The notes beneath the pieces are model-generated. The model was not told the DNA's origin. It was given only the letters and a program-made list of their open reading frames with translations, and made no database searches. DNA of 64,000 bases from an uncultured Clostridia bacterium (GTDB lineage: Bacteria; Bacillota; Clostridia; Oscillospirales; Acutalibacteraceae), in assembly GCA_947581635.1 (NCBI GenBank), contig CANPVE010000002.1, forward strand, positions 204,296 to 268,295, written 5' to 3'. Shown one piece after another: positions 52,593 through 60,752 of this stretch. The position numbers were made by a program, and so were the translations under genes. Every line of letters starts with the position of its first letter. Position 1 is the stretch's first letter.

Positions 52593-53828
52593 ATGGCTGC
52601 AATTATAGGTGTTAGATTTAAGAGGGGCGGGAAAATTTACTACTTTCGTCCTAATGAAGAACAAATAGATGTGGGCTCGTTCGTCGTGGTTGAGACCGTG
52701 AGGGGCACCGAGTGCGGTGAGGTAGTCATGGGCAAGCAGGAAATAGATGACGATACGCTCAACAGGGAAATAAAGACTATAATTCGCAAGGCAACCAAGG
52801 AAGACTTGGCGCGTGTCGAGGATAATAAGCGGAAAGCTAAAAGGGCGTTTGACATATGCAGTGAAAAAATAAAAGCCCACGGTCTCGCAATGAATCTGTT
52901 GGAAGTAGAATACACCTTTGACAACAGCAAGATTGTATTTAATTTTTCGGCGGAGGGTCGAGTTGACTTCCGAGAACTGGTAAAGGATCTGGCGAGTGTG
53001 TTCCGCGCCCGCATAGAACTCAGGCAGATAGGCGTGCGCGACGAGGCTAAAATGCTGGGCGGTCTGGGGGTTTGCGGAAGACCGTTTTGCTGCAAGCAGT
53101 TTATGGGCGATTTTCAGTCGGTTTCGATAAAAATGGCGAAGGAACAGGGGCTTTCGCTCAATCCTGTCAAAATATCGGGTACCTGCGGCCGCCTGATGTG
53201 CTGCCTGAAACACGAACAGGACACTTATGAGGACCTTATGAGAATTCTGCCCGCTGTGGGTTCCACCGTGGTTACCCCAGACGGCGAGGGTGTTGTGGTG
53301 GAGCGTGAGCTTGTTGCGGGACGGGTTAAGGTTCGTCTCAATGGCAGCGGAGAATCGGCCCCAAAGGTGTACAAAATGACTGAACTGGACGACGGAAGTT
53401 TTACATTTAGCCGAAACGGTTCCGAATCATATGACACCTCGACAGGCTACGGCGGGCTTTTGGATCCGTATTCGGATATGTCGGCCATTGCGGCGCTGGA
53501 GGAGGCCGAGCGGACCGAAGGTTCTGCTGACGCTTCGCGCGGGCAGAACAGAGGAAGAAATGACAGAAACAGCGTCAGACGCGACAACAGCGACGACGAT
53601 TGGTACGATAATTATCGAAGAGAAGGCGGTAAAAGAGGCGACCGTGGCGGTGAAGTCAAAAGAAACGGCGGAAGATCAAATTATCGCGGCGGAAAGAATG
53701 ATAAGTACGATAACGGTCGCGGCAAGGGCGGCAACCCTCGAGGTAAATACAAGGGGAAGCCACATCCGGGTAAGAAACACGATAACGGAGCTAAAGGTAA
53801 TAATACGGGATATAAATCCGAGGATTAA
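52593..53828 (+). CDS. ricT: RicT (YaaT/PSP1) with Arg/Gly-rich C-terminal tail
   Basis: PSP1-domain protein, part of the RicAFT complex that adjusts RNase Y and sporulation phosphorelay in Bacillus and carries [4Fe-4S] clusters. The PSP1 core (about 1-275) contains VCGRPFCCKQF and SGTCGRLMCCLKHEQ, the cluster cysteines. The core ends near KMTELDDG. The remaining 125 residues are low-complexity Arg/Gly/Asn/Asp/Lys, with many RG, RGG and GK steps, and are not part of the usual protein. Such tails often bind RNA. ATG 52593 has CGGAGG just upstream within the end of holB. Partners RicA and RicF are not in view. Confidence 0.93.
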   Translation: MAAIIGVRFKRGGKIYYFRPNEEQIDVGSFVVVETVRGTECGEVVMGKQEIDDDTLNREIKTIIRKATKEDLARVEDNKRKAKRAFDICSEKIKAHGLAMNLLEVEYTFDNSKIVFNFSAEGRVDFRELVKDLASVFRARIELRQIGVRDEAKMLGGLGVCGRPFCCKQFMGDFQSVSIKMAKEQGLSLNPVKISGTCGRLMCCLKHEQDTYEDLMRILPAVGSTVVTPDGEGVVVERELVAGRVKVRLNGSGESAPKVYKMTELDDGSFTFSRNGSESYDTSTGYGGLLDPYSDMSAIAALEEAERTEGSADASRGQNRGRNDRNSVRRDNSDDDWYDNYRREGGKRGDRGGEVKRNGGRSNYRGGKNDKYDNGRGKGGNPRGKYKGKPHPGKKHDNGAKGNNTGYKSED

Positions 53829-53948
53829 TACATCGGTGGGATATTGAGGATATCAGTGCAAAAATGTGGAAAAAAATATACAGAGCAGCAATCTTTGCTT
53901 GGCTGATTATTTTTAAATGTTGATGCGCTTATAAAAAATAAAAAAATA

Positions 53949-53977
53949 CTTGCATTTTGGAAATGTGTATGCTATAA
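53949..53977 (+). promoter_or_regulatory. Sigma-A promoter of rplS
   Basis: TTGCAT (53949-53954), 17 bases, TATAAT (53972-53977). It predicts a transcript start near 53984 and a 180-base leader. Confidence 0.75.
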
Positions 53978-53983
53978 TTAACG

Positions 53984-54153
53984 AGTTGTCGGCGCAGCGT
54001 GGATTTGTGCTGATGGTTTTCCGATGCATACGGGTTCTTCTTGCGGCGTGCATTTGGGGTTTGACGGTTGTTTGAACGCACCGTATTTATTACAAAGCGG
54101 GTATTCCTCTGGGCGCCTGTCGGCGTCGCACGAATGTCTGAAAATTCAGGAGG
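53984..54153 (+). promoter_or_regulatory. Candidate L19 leader (ribosomal protein autoregulatory element)
   Basis: The long rplS leader carries ACGGT (54064-54068) paired with ACCGT (54080-54084). A conserved-looking CCTCTGGGCGCCTGTCGGCGTC follows in 54106-54127, where GCGCC-TGTC-GGCGT forms a hairpin, then the AGGAGG site at 54148-54153. Position and sequence feel fit the Firmicutes L19 leader family, which lets excess L19 repress its own mRNA. I cannot confirm the covariance model match. Confidence 0.5.
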
Positions 54154-54163
54154 TTTTTTATTC

Positions 54164-54520
54164 ATGAACGCAACAGAAGCATTGAAGTCAATTGCAGCAG
54201 ACAGTATTAAGGCCGAGCCGCTCAAGTTTGAGATCGGTGACACGGTTAAGGTCTATGTTAAGATTCGCGAGGGCGAGAAGGAAAGAATCCAGATGTTCGA
54301 GGGTACGGTCATTGCACGCAGAGGCAGCGGCGTTTCCGAGACATTCACAGTTCGCCGCGTATCCTACGGCGTAGGCGTTGAGAGGGTTTTCCCCGTGAAT
54401 GCTCCCGCTGTTGACAGAATTGAAGTGGTTCGCCACGGTAAAATCAGAAGGAGCAAGTTGTATTATCTCCGTGATCGTGTCGGCAAGGCTGCAAAGGTCA
54501 AGGAGCTAATCAAGAAGTAA
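54164..54520 (+). CDS. rplS: 50S ribosomal protein L19
   Basis: 118 residues near the 30S/50S interface. The core has [22 protein letters not shown], then [32 protein letters not shown] and [20 protein letters not shown], all characteristic. ATG 54164 follows AGGAGG by ten bases; an upstream in-frame extension has no support. It lacks the trmD-rimM-rpsP neighbours and instead begins the rplS-lepB-rbgA-rnhB-yraN run. Its own terminator at 54557-54592 separates it from lepB. Confidence 0.98.
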   Translation: MNATEALKSIAADSIKAEPLKFEIGDTVKVYVKIREGEKERIQMFEGTVIARRGSGVSETFTVRRVSYGVGVERVFPVNAPAVDRIEVVRHGKIRRSKLYYLRDRVGKAAKVKELIKK

Positions 54521-54556
54521 TTCTCTGTGCTGCTTTGTTTGGCATGAAAAAGTTAG

Positions 54557-54592
54557 AAAGGGGCGCTGTAGTCTTAGCAGTGTCCCTTTTTG
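54557..54592 (+). terminator. Terminator of rplS
   Basis: AAAGGGGCGCTG pairs with CAGTGTCCCTTT (two wobble or mismatch positions), followed by TT. Confidence 0.75.
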
Positions 54593-54715
54593 AATTTTTA
54601 GTAAAAACATGAAAAAATTGTAATAAATATCTTCCAATAAAGATAAAAAGGTATTATAATGTTCAGGACGCTAATACAATAATGACGGGCTTTCCCGTCG
54701 TGCGGAGGTATAAAA

Positions 54716-55282
54716 ATGAGTAATAAAAATGCAGAGGAAAAAAAAGTCGGAGGTTTTGTGGTTGAGATTTATGAGTGGTTGGAGGCAATAGCTTTCGCGC
54801 TCGCGATCGTTGTTATTCTCTTTACTTTCGTTTTCCGTGTGGTAAGCGTATCGGGTGAGTCAATGATGCCAACGCTTATGCCCGACGACAGGGTCATACT
54901 AAACAGCCTTTTCTTTGCGCCCAAGAACGGAGATATCGTGGTTATTACACAGCCCAATTCTCACGACAATGAGCCGCTTATCAAGAGGGTAATAGCCGTA
55001 GAGGGGCAGACGATCTCTATTGACGCGGAAAATGACACCGTTACAGTGGATGGTGTGGTGCTTGATGAGGATTATATTCTTGAGGAGGATTTGCAGCGCG
55101 AGGGTGACGCATATGAATATCCGCTAACCATTCCCAAGGGCAAGGTGTTCGTGATGGGCGACAACCGAAACGATTCGTTCGACAGTCGCTCGGAAGGTCT
55201 GGGTTTAGTAGATGAGGATTATATCATGGGAGAGGCTATTTTCAGAATTTACCCCTTTGAGAAAGTCGGAGGTCTGAACTGA
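54716..55282 (+). CDS. lepB: Signal peptidase I
   Basis: Membrane serine/lysine protease that removes signal peptides. One N-terminal helix (about 23-42), then box B with nucleophile Ser49 in SGESMMPTL and the general base Lys90 in LIKRVIAVEG. Box E is MGDNRNDSFDSR (about 146-157). 188 residues, the short Gram-positive type. ATG 54716 follows a CGGAGG site. Its stop overlaps the rbgA start (TGATG), indicating coupling. Confidence 0.96.
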   Translation: MSNKNAEEKKVGGFVVEIYEWLEAIAFALAIVVILFTFVFRVVSVSGESMMPTLMPDDRVILNSLFFAPKNGDIVVITQPNSHDNEPLIKRVIAVEGQTISIDAENDTVTVDGVVLDEDYILEEDLQREGDAYEYPLTIPKGKVFVMGDNRNDSFDSRSEGLGLVDEDYIMGEAIFRIYPFEKVGGLN

Positions 55283-56172
55283 TGAGTGACTTTGGCTCAG
55301 CAGGCTCTCAGAATATCCAATGGTATCCCGGGCATATGACAAAAACGCGCCGTCGAATTGAGGAATGTCTCAAGTTAGTGGACGGCGTGGTTGAGATAAT
55401 CGACGCGCGGATACCCATGAGCAGTCGAAATCCCGAAATAGACGATATAACGGTCGGCAAACCTCGGATAATTCTGCTCAATAAGTCTGACATTGCAGAC
55501 GGAACTTCCACCGCAAAGTGGATAGATTATTTCGCAAAGAAAGGCGCGCGCGCTATAGCCTGTGATTGCAAAACGGGCAAGGGGCTGAATAACTTTGCCG
55601 GTGAGGTGAGAAAGCTGCTTGCAGATAAAATCGAGATTTGGAAATCCAAGGGTATGGGCGGCAGGAGCATAAAACTGATGATTGTCGGAATACCAAACGT
55701 CGGAAAATCCTCATTCATAAACAGAATGGCAAAGGGCGGCAAGGCCAAAGTTGCGGATCGTCCCGGCGTGACCCGAGGCAATCAATGGTTTACCATAGGC
55801 GGCGGCATAGAATTGCTCGATACCCCCGGCGTGTTGTGGCCGAAATTCGACGACATGGATGTCGGGCGGAAGTTGGCGTTTACAGGCGCCGTAAAAGACG
55901 CTGTTGTCGACATAGAGATGCTTTCCCTTGATTTGCTCAAATACATGAGCGTTTATTATCCGCAGAGGCTGTGCGAGCGTTACAAGCTGGATTCCGCAGA
56001 GGGAATGGAGCCCCTTGAACTTATGGAACTTATAGCTAAAAAACGCGGAATGATAATGCGTGGCGGAGACTGCGATTATGAGCGCGTTTCGGTTATGCTG
56101 CTGGACGAATACCGAGGCGGCAAACTGGGAAGAATTACGCTGGAATTGCCGTCTGAATGTGTGAATAAATAA
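55282..56172 (+). CDS. rbgA: Ribosome biogenesis GTPase RbgA (YlqF)
   Basis: A circularly permuted GTPase for late 50S assembly. Motifs occur in permuted order: G4 ILLNKSDIAD (about 59-68), G5, then G1 GIPNVGKSSFINRM (about 134-147) and G3 DTPGVLWP. The N-terminal IQWYPGHMTKTRRRIEE segment identifies the RbgA group. 296 residues. Its ATG overlaps the lepB stop codon. Confidence 0.96.
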   Translation: MSDFGSAGSQNIQWYPGHMTKTRRRIEECLKLVDGVVEIIDARIPMSSRNPEIDDITVGKPRIILLNKSDIADGTSTAKWIDYFAKKGARAIACDCKTGKGLNNFAGEVRKLLADKIEIWKSKGMGGRSIKLMIVGIPNVGKSSFINRMAKGGKAKVADRPGVTRGNQWFTIGGGIELLDTPGVLWPKFDDMDVGRKLAFTGAVKDAVVDIEMLSLDLLKYMSVYYPQRLCERYKLDSAEGMEPLELMELIAKKRGMIMRGGDCDYERVSVMLLDEYRGGKLGRITLELPSECVNK

Positions 56173-56193
56173 ACATACCGGGGGGTCTTTCAG

Positions 56194-56841
56194 TTGCCTA
56201 AAAGAACGGAAAAAGAGCCTGTAGATTGGCTTAAATATGAAAATCAGGCGTATGAACACGGCAGCTTGGTGATATGTGGTGTTGACGAGGCGGGGCGCGG
56301 CCCTCTGGCGGGTCCTGTGTTTGCTGCGGCCGTTGTGCTCCGAAAGGGACAGATAATCGAGGGCGCAAACGATTCAAAAAAGCTCAGTGAAAAGAGACGA
56401 GAGGCATTGTTCGATGTGATATGTAGGGAAGCTGCCGATTACTGCATAGCCTCTGTAGATGAATCTGTCATAGATGAGATAAATATATTGCAGGCAACCT
56501 ATCTTGCTATGTCGTGCGCGGTAGAGGGGCTTAAATTCAAACCGGATATGTGCCTCATCGATGGCAACAGAAAGCCCCCGCAGATTGAACAGCAATGCCA
56601 GACCATAGTAAAGGGCGACGGTCTCTCGGTGAGCATAGCCTGTGCGTCAATATTGGCCAAAGTGAGCAGGGACAGATTTATGCTTGAGCTGGATAAACAA
56701 TATCCGGAGTATAATTTCGCCAAACACAAGGGCTATGGCACGCAGCTTCATATTGATATGCTTAGACGGTATGGCGCGTCTCCTGTTCATCGCAGGAGCT
56801 TTCTCAAAAAGATAGACGGAATTCCCGAATATAGAGGGTGA
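56194..56841 (+). CDS. rnhB: Ribonuclease HII
   Basis: Removes ribonucleotides from DNA. The catalytic Asp31-Glu32 lies in CGVDEAGRGPLAGPV, the third Asp in MCLIDGNRKPP and a fourth in SRDRFMLELDKQYP, after the SIACASILAKVSRD segment. 215 residues. The start is TTG 56194, after GGGGGT. It sits directly between rbgA and yraN, as in many Firmicutes. Confidence 0.95.
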   Translation: MPKRTEKEPVDWLKYENQAYEHGSLVICGVDEAGRGPLAGPVFAAAVVLRKGQIIEGANDSKKLSEKRREALFDVICREAADYCIASVDESVIDEINILQATYLAMSCAVEGLKFKPDMCLIDGNRKPPQIEQQCQTIVKGDGLSVSIACASILAKVSRDRFMLELDKQYPEYNFAKHKGYGTQLHIDMLRRYGASPVHRRSFLKKIDGIPEYRG

Positions 56842-56847
56842 TAACTC

Positions 56848-57249
56848 TTGAATATAGGTGCAACGGGCGGCGCGGGTGAAGACGCGGCGCTCGAAGTTTA
56901 TATGGAGAAGGGCTTTGAGCTTCTAGAGCGCAATTTCCAGACGCGTTACGGTGAGATTGATTTAATTTTGAAAGATGACAGATATCTGGTGTTCGTCGAG
57001 GTTAAAACGCGCACACCACATTCGCATATGGGCGGAGTTGCCGCCATGACGCGCGCTAAAAAGCAAAAAATTTTCAAAACGGCTCTGATATATATGAAAT
57101 CGGCTAAATTCAATTTGCAACCGCGTTTTGATATGGTTGACATTGCAGGACACTGGACGGTGTTTGAAGAAGAGGAAGTTTTTGTTACAGACAGGCTGAC
57201 GGTCTACAAAAACGCTTTCGGTTCGGAGGTCTATGATGGATTTATTTGA
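56848..57249 (+). CDS. yraN: UPF0102 protein YraN (putative nuclease fold)
   Basis: 133 residues with the PD-(D/E)xK-like pattern GEDAALEVYMEKGFELLERNFQTRYGEIDLI and FVEVKTRT. Function is not established; a Holliday-junction-resolvase-like fold is predicted. The start is TTG 56848 after AGGGTGAT. The 3' end overlaps the next gene by 14 bases. Confidence 0.9.
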   Translation: MNIGATGGAGEDAALEVYMEKGFELLERNFQTRYGEIDLILKDDRYLVFVEVKTRTPHSHMGGVAAMTRAKKQKIFKTALIYMKSAKFNLQPRFDMVDIAGHWTVFEEEEVFVTDRLTVYKNAFGSEVYDGFI

Positions 57250-58168
57250 TTTGCATTGCGACACGGCGTTTGAATGTGCGGCAAGACTCGATAATGTCGA
57301 TATCGTGCACGGCGCAAGACATATTTCGCTTGAACGCGGAGGATACCTTGGCAATTGGCGGCAGGTGTTTGCTGTTTTTATGCCCGACGAATATCGCGGT
57401 GTGGCGGCAATCAGGCATTACGAGCTTGTGCGCGATTACATATACAGACAGTCGGAGTTCTTTGGCGATAAATTTCGTATAGTGAAAAACTTCGATGAAT
57501 TTCAAAAGGCAGATTCCCGCTGTTCAGCGATAATTTCAGTGGAAGGCGGTTCGGCATTGGCGGGTATATTGGAGAGGGTTCAGTCGCTGTATGACGACGG
57601 AGTTCGGCTGATTACTTTGACGTGGAATGGCTCCAACGAGCTGGGCGATGGAATACGCGTGGAAAAGGGCAGAGGTTTGACGAAATTCGGACGTGATGCA
57701 GTTCTCGAGATGAATCGCCTGCACATGGCAGTGGACGTTTCGCATCTCTCTGACGCGGGATTTTACGATGTGGCCGAAATATCACAAGTGCCCTTTTTGG
57801 CCAGTCATTCCAATGCACGCGGGATTTGTAAAAATCTCCGTAACCTCACTGACGACATGATAGACATTATAGCCGGGCACGGCGGAATTATAGGGCTTAA
57901 TTTCTTCCATGATTTCCTGTGTGACGATGGCGAAGCACACATTTCGGATATAGTGAAACACGCTGAATATATGCTGTCGCGTGGCTGTGAGAATTGTCTG
58001 TGTCTGGGCAGCGACTTTGACGGCTGTGAGATTACATCCGACATGACAGGTATTGAGTCAATGACGGATTTGTACGAAGAATTTCTGCGGCTCAATTACA
58101 GCGAAGAACTGGTGCGCGATATTTTTTATAATAATGCGTACAATTATTTTGAAAAATATATTTTTTAA
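57236..58168 (+). CDS. Membrane dipeptidase (M19 family)
   Basis: A binuclear zinc dipeptidase of the M19 amidohydrolase fold, hydrolysing dipeptides including D-amino-acid ones. Zinc ligands are in FDLHCDTAFE (His, Asp), the bridging Glu in ISVEGGSAL, then SHSNARGI and GSDFDG. 310 residues with no signal peptide, so cytosolic here despite the family name. Of two adjacent ATG codons, 57236 is six bases after GGAGG and is preferred. It overlaps yraN, with argJ 16 bases after it. Confidence 0.9.
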   Translation: MDLFDLHCDTAFECAARLDNVDIVHGARHISLERGGYLGNWRQVFAVFMPDEYRGVAAIRHYELVRDYIYRQSEFFGDKFRIVKNFDEFQKADSRCSAIISVEGGSALAGILERVQSLYDDGVRLITLTWNGSNELGDGIRVEKGRGLTKFGRDAVLEMNRLHMAVDVSHLSDAGFYDVAEISQVPFLASHSNARGICKNLRNLTDDMIDIIAGHGGIIGLNFFHDFLCDDGEAHISDIVKHAEYMLSRGCENCLCLGSDFDGCEITSDMTGIESMTDLYEEFLRLNYSEELVRDIFYNNAYNYFEKYIF

Positions 58169-58183
58169 GGACGGTTTTAAAGC

Positions 58184-59440
58184 ATGGGTAATTTTATCAA
58201 CGGAATTGAGGAAAAGCAATTTAAAAAAATAGATGGCGGCGTGTGTGCGGCTCTGGGATTTAGGGCGAACGGCCTCAATTGCGGACTTAACAAGGATAAA
58301 AATAAAAATGACCTCGGCTTGGTAATAAGCGACGTTCTGTGCAATGCCGCGGCAGTATACACCACCAACAAGGTCAAGGGCGCGCCGCTTCTGGTGACTA
58401 AGCGTCATTTGGCGGCAACCGGCGGCAAGACTCGCGGATTCATAGTCAATAGCAAGAATGCCAACACTTGCAATGCGGACGGCGTGGAAAAGGCCGAGAA
58501 AATGTGTGAGCTGGCGGCGAATGTATTGGGTTTAAGTGCGGACGAAATTGTGGTTGCCTCAACCGGTGTCATCGGTGAAACCCTACCCATTGAGCCTATT
58601 GCACACTATGTCGATGAGCTTGTGGCGGGACTTGCCGTTGAAAATCATCGGAAGGCTGCCAATGCTATTATGACAACTGATACAATCATAAAAGAGATTG
58701 CGATTGAATTCGAGGCTGGCGGCAAGCTGTGCAGAATAGGCGGCATGGCAAAGGGAAGCGGAATGATTCACCCCAATATGGCTACGACGCTCAATTTTAT
58801 CACAACAGATGCGGCTGTTTCTTCCGAGATGCTGCAAAAGGCGCTTTCGGACGTGGTCAAGGTTACATACAATTGTCTCAGCATTGACGGCGATACTTCT
58901 ACCAATGACTGTGTGCTGCTTATGTCAAGTGGTCTGGCTGGTAATTCGGAGATCGATGTCGAAGGCGAGGACTACAATAATTTCAAATCGGCATTGTATT
59001 TCGTTATGATGAATATGACCAGAATGCTTGCCAAAGACGGCGAGGGCGCCACTAAGTTGATTGAATGTGCCTGTGCGGGCGCTCCCGACCTCGAGACAGC
59101 AATTACCGTTGCTAAAAGCGTTATTCGCTCGCCTCTGCTGAAATGTGCCATATTTGGTGAAGATGCAAACTGGGGAAGGATTCTTTGCGCGATAGGTTAT
59201 GCCGAGGCTGATTTTGACATAGATAAGGTTGACGTTGATATATCCTCGGCGGGCGGAAAAATTGCCGTTTGCAGGAACGGCGCAGGCGTTCATTTCTCGG
59301 AGGATACCGCAAAGACAGTGCTTGCAAAAGACGAGATCCGCATTGACATCGACCTCAATCAGGGAGATTATTCGGCTATGGCTTGGGGCTGTGACCTCAC
59401 ATATGATTATGTTAAAATAAACGGCGATTATCGCACATGA
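58184..59440 (+). CDS. argJ: Bifunctional ornithine acetyltransferase/N-acetylglutamate synthase
   Basis: Recycles the acetyl group in arginine synthesis. The proenzyme cleaves itself between Ala200 and Thr201 in KGSGMIHPNMAT-TLNF; the Thr becomes the nucleophile. Other signatures are TGVIGETLPIE (about 127-137) and GEDANWGRI near the C-terminus. 418 residues, slightly longer than average with an N-terminal extension of a few residues. No other arg genes are in the window. ATG 58184 has AAGGA about 12 bases upstream. Confidence 0.94.
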   Translation: MGNFINGIEEKQFKKIDGGVCAALGFRANGLNCGLNKDKNKNDLGLVISDVLCNAAAVYTTNKVKGAPLLVTKRHLAATGGKTRGFIVNSKNANTCNADGVEKAEKMCELAANVLGLSADEIVVASTGVIGETLPIEPIAHYVDELVAGLAVENHRKAANAIMTTDTIIKEIAIEFEAGGKLCRIGGMAKGSGMIHPNMATTLNFITTDAAVSSEMLQKALSDVVKVTYNCLSIDGDTSTNDCVLLMSSGLAGNSEIDVEGEDYNNFKSALYFVMMNMTRMLAKDGEGATKLIECACAGAPDLETAITVAKSVIRSPLLKCAIFGEDANWGRILCAIGYAEADFDIDKVDVDISSAGGKIAVCRNGAGVHFSEDTAKTVLAKDEIRIDIDLNQGDYSAMAWGCDLTYDYVKINGDYRT

Positions 59441-59460
59441 TTTGAATTGAAGTGAAACGC

Positions 59461-59721
59461 ATGGAAAAAAACAGCTATAAATTTTTTCAGAATACCCAGT
59501 GCAAGTATTTCCCATGTCACGACAATGTGGGTGAAAATTTCAACTGCCTTTTCTGCTACTGCCCGCTTTACGCTTTGGGTGACAAATGCGGGGGAAATTT
59601 TGTCTATCTTCCAAGCGGTGTTAAGAGTTGTGAACATTGCAATATTCCACACTGTGAGGGCGGATACGAGCATATAATGGGAAAAATAAATGGGATTACA
59701 GATATGGCAAAATTAGTTTGA
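59461..59721 (+). CDS. Cysteine-rich small domain protein
   Basis: 86 residues with nine cysteines in the pattern of the Cys-rich small domain (CKYFPCH, NCLFCYCPLYALGDKCGG, CEHCNIPH). This domain occurs alone or fused to cobalamin-pathway and glycosyl proteins, and probably binds metal; its function is unknown. ATG 59461 has a weak site, and GTG 59452 is an alternative. It follows argJ by 20 bases, probably in the same transcript, and is closed by the terminator at 59746. Confidence 0.8.
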   Translation: MEKNSYKFFQNTQCKYFPCHDNVGENFNCLFCYCPLYALGDKCGGNFVYLPSGVKSCEHCNIPHCEGGYEHIMGKINGITDMAKLV

Positions 59722-59745
59722 GTAATATTACAACAAAATAATTGT

Positions 59746-59788
59746 TGCAGCCGCCTACATATGAATTGTGGGGCGGTTGCTTTTTTTT
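59746..59788 (+). terminator. Strong terminator before the WYL regulator
   Basis: GCAGCCGCC (59747-59755) pairs with GGCGGTTGC (59772-59780), followed by eight T. Confidence 0.9.
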
Positions 59789-59790
59789 GG

Positions 59791-59816
59791 AACTATGACA
59801 TAATGTAGTCATAGTT
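59791..59816. promoter_or_regulatory. Palindromic operator upstream of the WYL regulator
   Basis: A perfect inverted repeat with nine-base arms AACTATGAC and GTCATAGTT (59791-59799 and 59808-59816) and an eight-base spacer. It lies 32 bases before the regulator's start, as expected for autoregulation. Confidence 0.75.
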
Positions 59817-59847
59817 GATGTGATATTATATGAAGCAGGGGGATATA

Positions 59848-60516
59848 ATGAAAATCGATCGCCTTATGGGAATAGTAATTTATCTGCTGAATAACGGAAA
59901 AACATCGGCACAGGTTCTCGCCGGTAAATTTGAGGTATCACCCAGAACTATTGTGCGGGATATCGCAACATTGGAACAGGCGGGCATACCTGTAGTGCCA
60001 ACTTGTGGCGCGGACGGCGGCTATCAGATTTTAGATACATATGTGATGGACAGGCAGCTTGCTGATAATCAAGATTACAGCTTGATTTATACCGCGTTGA
60101 AAGGACTGGCAAGCGCTTATGACAACAAGGATATAGAACGCACCATAAACAAGATTAGTTTAATGCCGAAAAAGAACAGTTGTGTGGCGCTTGATTTCAG
60201 TGCCGCCCACGAAAACCGCAGTACAAATAAGCAAATTCAAATGCTTGAGGATGCTATAGAAAAGCGGAAAACGGTTGAATTTGAATACACCAACAGTGAA
60301 GGAATGTGCAAGACAATTCAGACTGATCCCGTTGGCGTGGTTTACAAGTGGTACAATTGGTACCTGATAGGATATTATGAAAAATATGCAGATTACTGCA
60401 TGTTCAAACTGGTAAGAATGCAAAGTCTGAGAATGGGCCACAGGGATATTGTCGTGCAACATTCTTTGCATGAGGCACTTAGAAGCTGCGGTTATTCACC
60501 CAATTCAAAAGAATAA
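59848..60516 (+). CDS. YafY-type HTH and WYL-domain transcriptional regulator
   Basis: About 222 residues. An N-terminal winged helix (KIDRLMGIVIYLLNNGKTSAQVLAGKF, then VSPRTIVRDIATLEQAGIP as recognition helix) is followed by a WYL ligand-binding domain (VEFEYTNSEG, and the WYNWYLIGYYEKYADYCMFKLVRM stretch in two parts). WYL domains sense nucleic acids or small molecules. ATG 59848 is behind AGGGGGA and matches the family start; ATG 59830 is less likely. It is probably autoregulated through the palindrome at 59791-59816. No obvious target gene is adjacent apart from the glpK operon 240 bases downstream. Confidence 0.88.
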   Translation: MKIDRLMGIVIYLLNNGKTSAQVLAGKFEVSPRTIVRDIATLEQAGIPVVPTCGADGGYQILDTYVMDRQLADNQDYSLIYTALKGLASAYDNKDIERTINKISLMPKKNSCVALDFSAAHENRSTNKQIQMLEDAIEKRKTVEFEYTNSEGMCKTIQTDPVGVVYKWYNWYLIGYYEKYADYCMFKLVRMQSLRMGHRDIVVQHSLHEALRSCGYSPNSKE

Positions 60517-60693
60517 ATGACGACGAGTAAAATCACGCGGAGACTATTCTTTTGCTCTACAACGAAATGATTGCGTTTTTCTTTGCGTGGAGTGTTAAAA
60601 GGCGTGCGCCCAGCGGATATCGAAAAAATCTCAAGCCCGTCTACAATTTATAACAATTTTAAAAGTTAATGTTAAAAATAGTTAGATAAATTA

Positions 60694-60722
60694 TTGATTA
60701 ATCCTCCGCTTTATGTTAAAAT
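60694..60722 (+). promoter_or_regulatory. Probable glpK promoter
   Basis: TTGATT (60694-60699), 17 bases, TAAAAT (60717-60722), 30 bases before the glpK ATG. Its spacer contains the left arm of an inverted repeat that ends in the glpK ribosome binding site. Confidence 0.55.
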
Positions 60723-60745
60723 GAGTGACAGAAACGGAGGATTAA
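60698..60745. repeat. 11-bp inverted repeat covering the glpK ribosome binding site
   Basis: TTAATCCTCCG (60698-60708) is the exact complement of CGGAGGATTAA (60735-60745), 26 bases apart. The right arm holds the GGAGG ribosome binding site of glpK. Confidence 0.8.
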
Positions 60746-60752
60746 TTATTAT

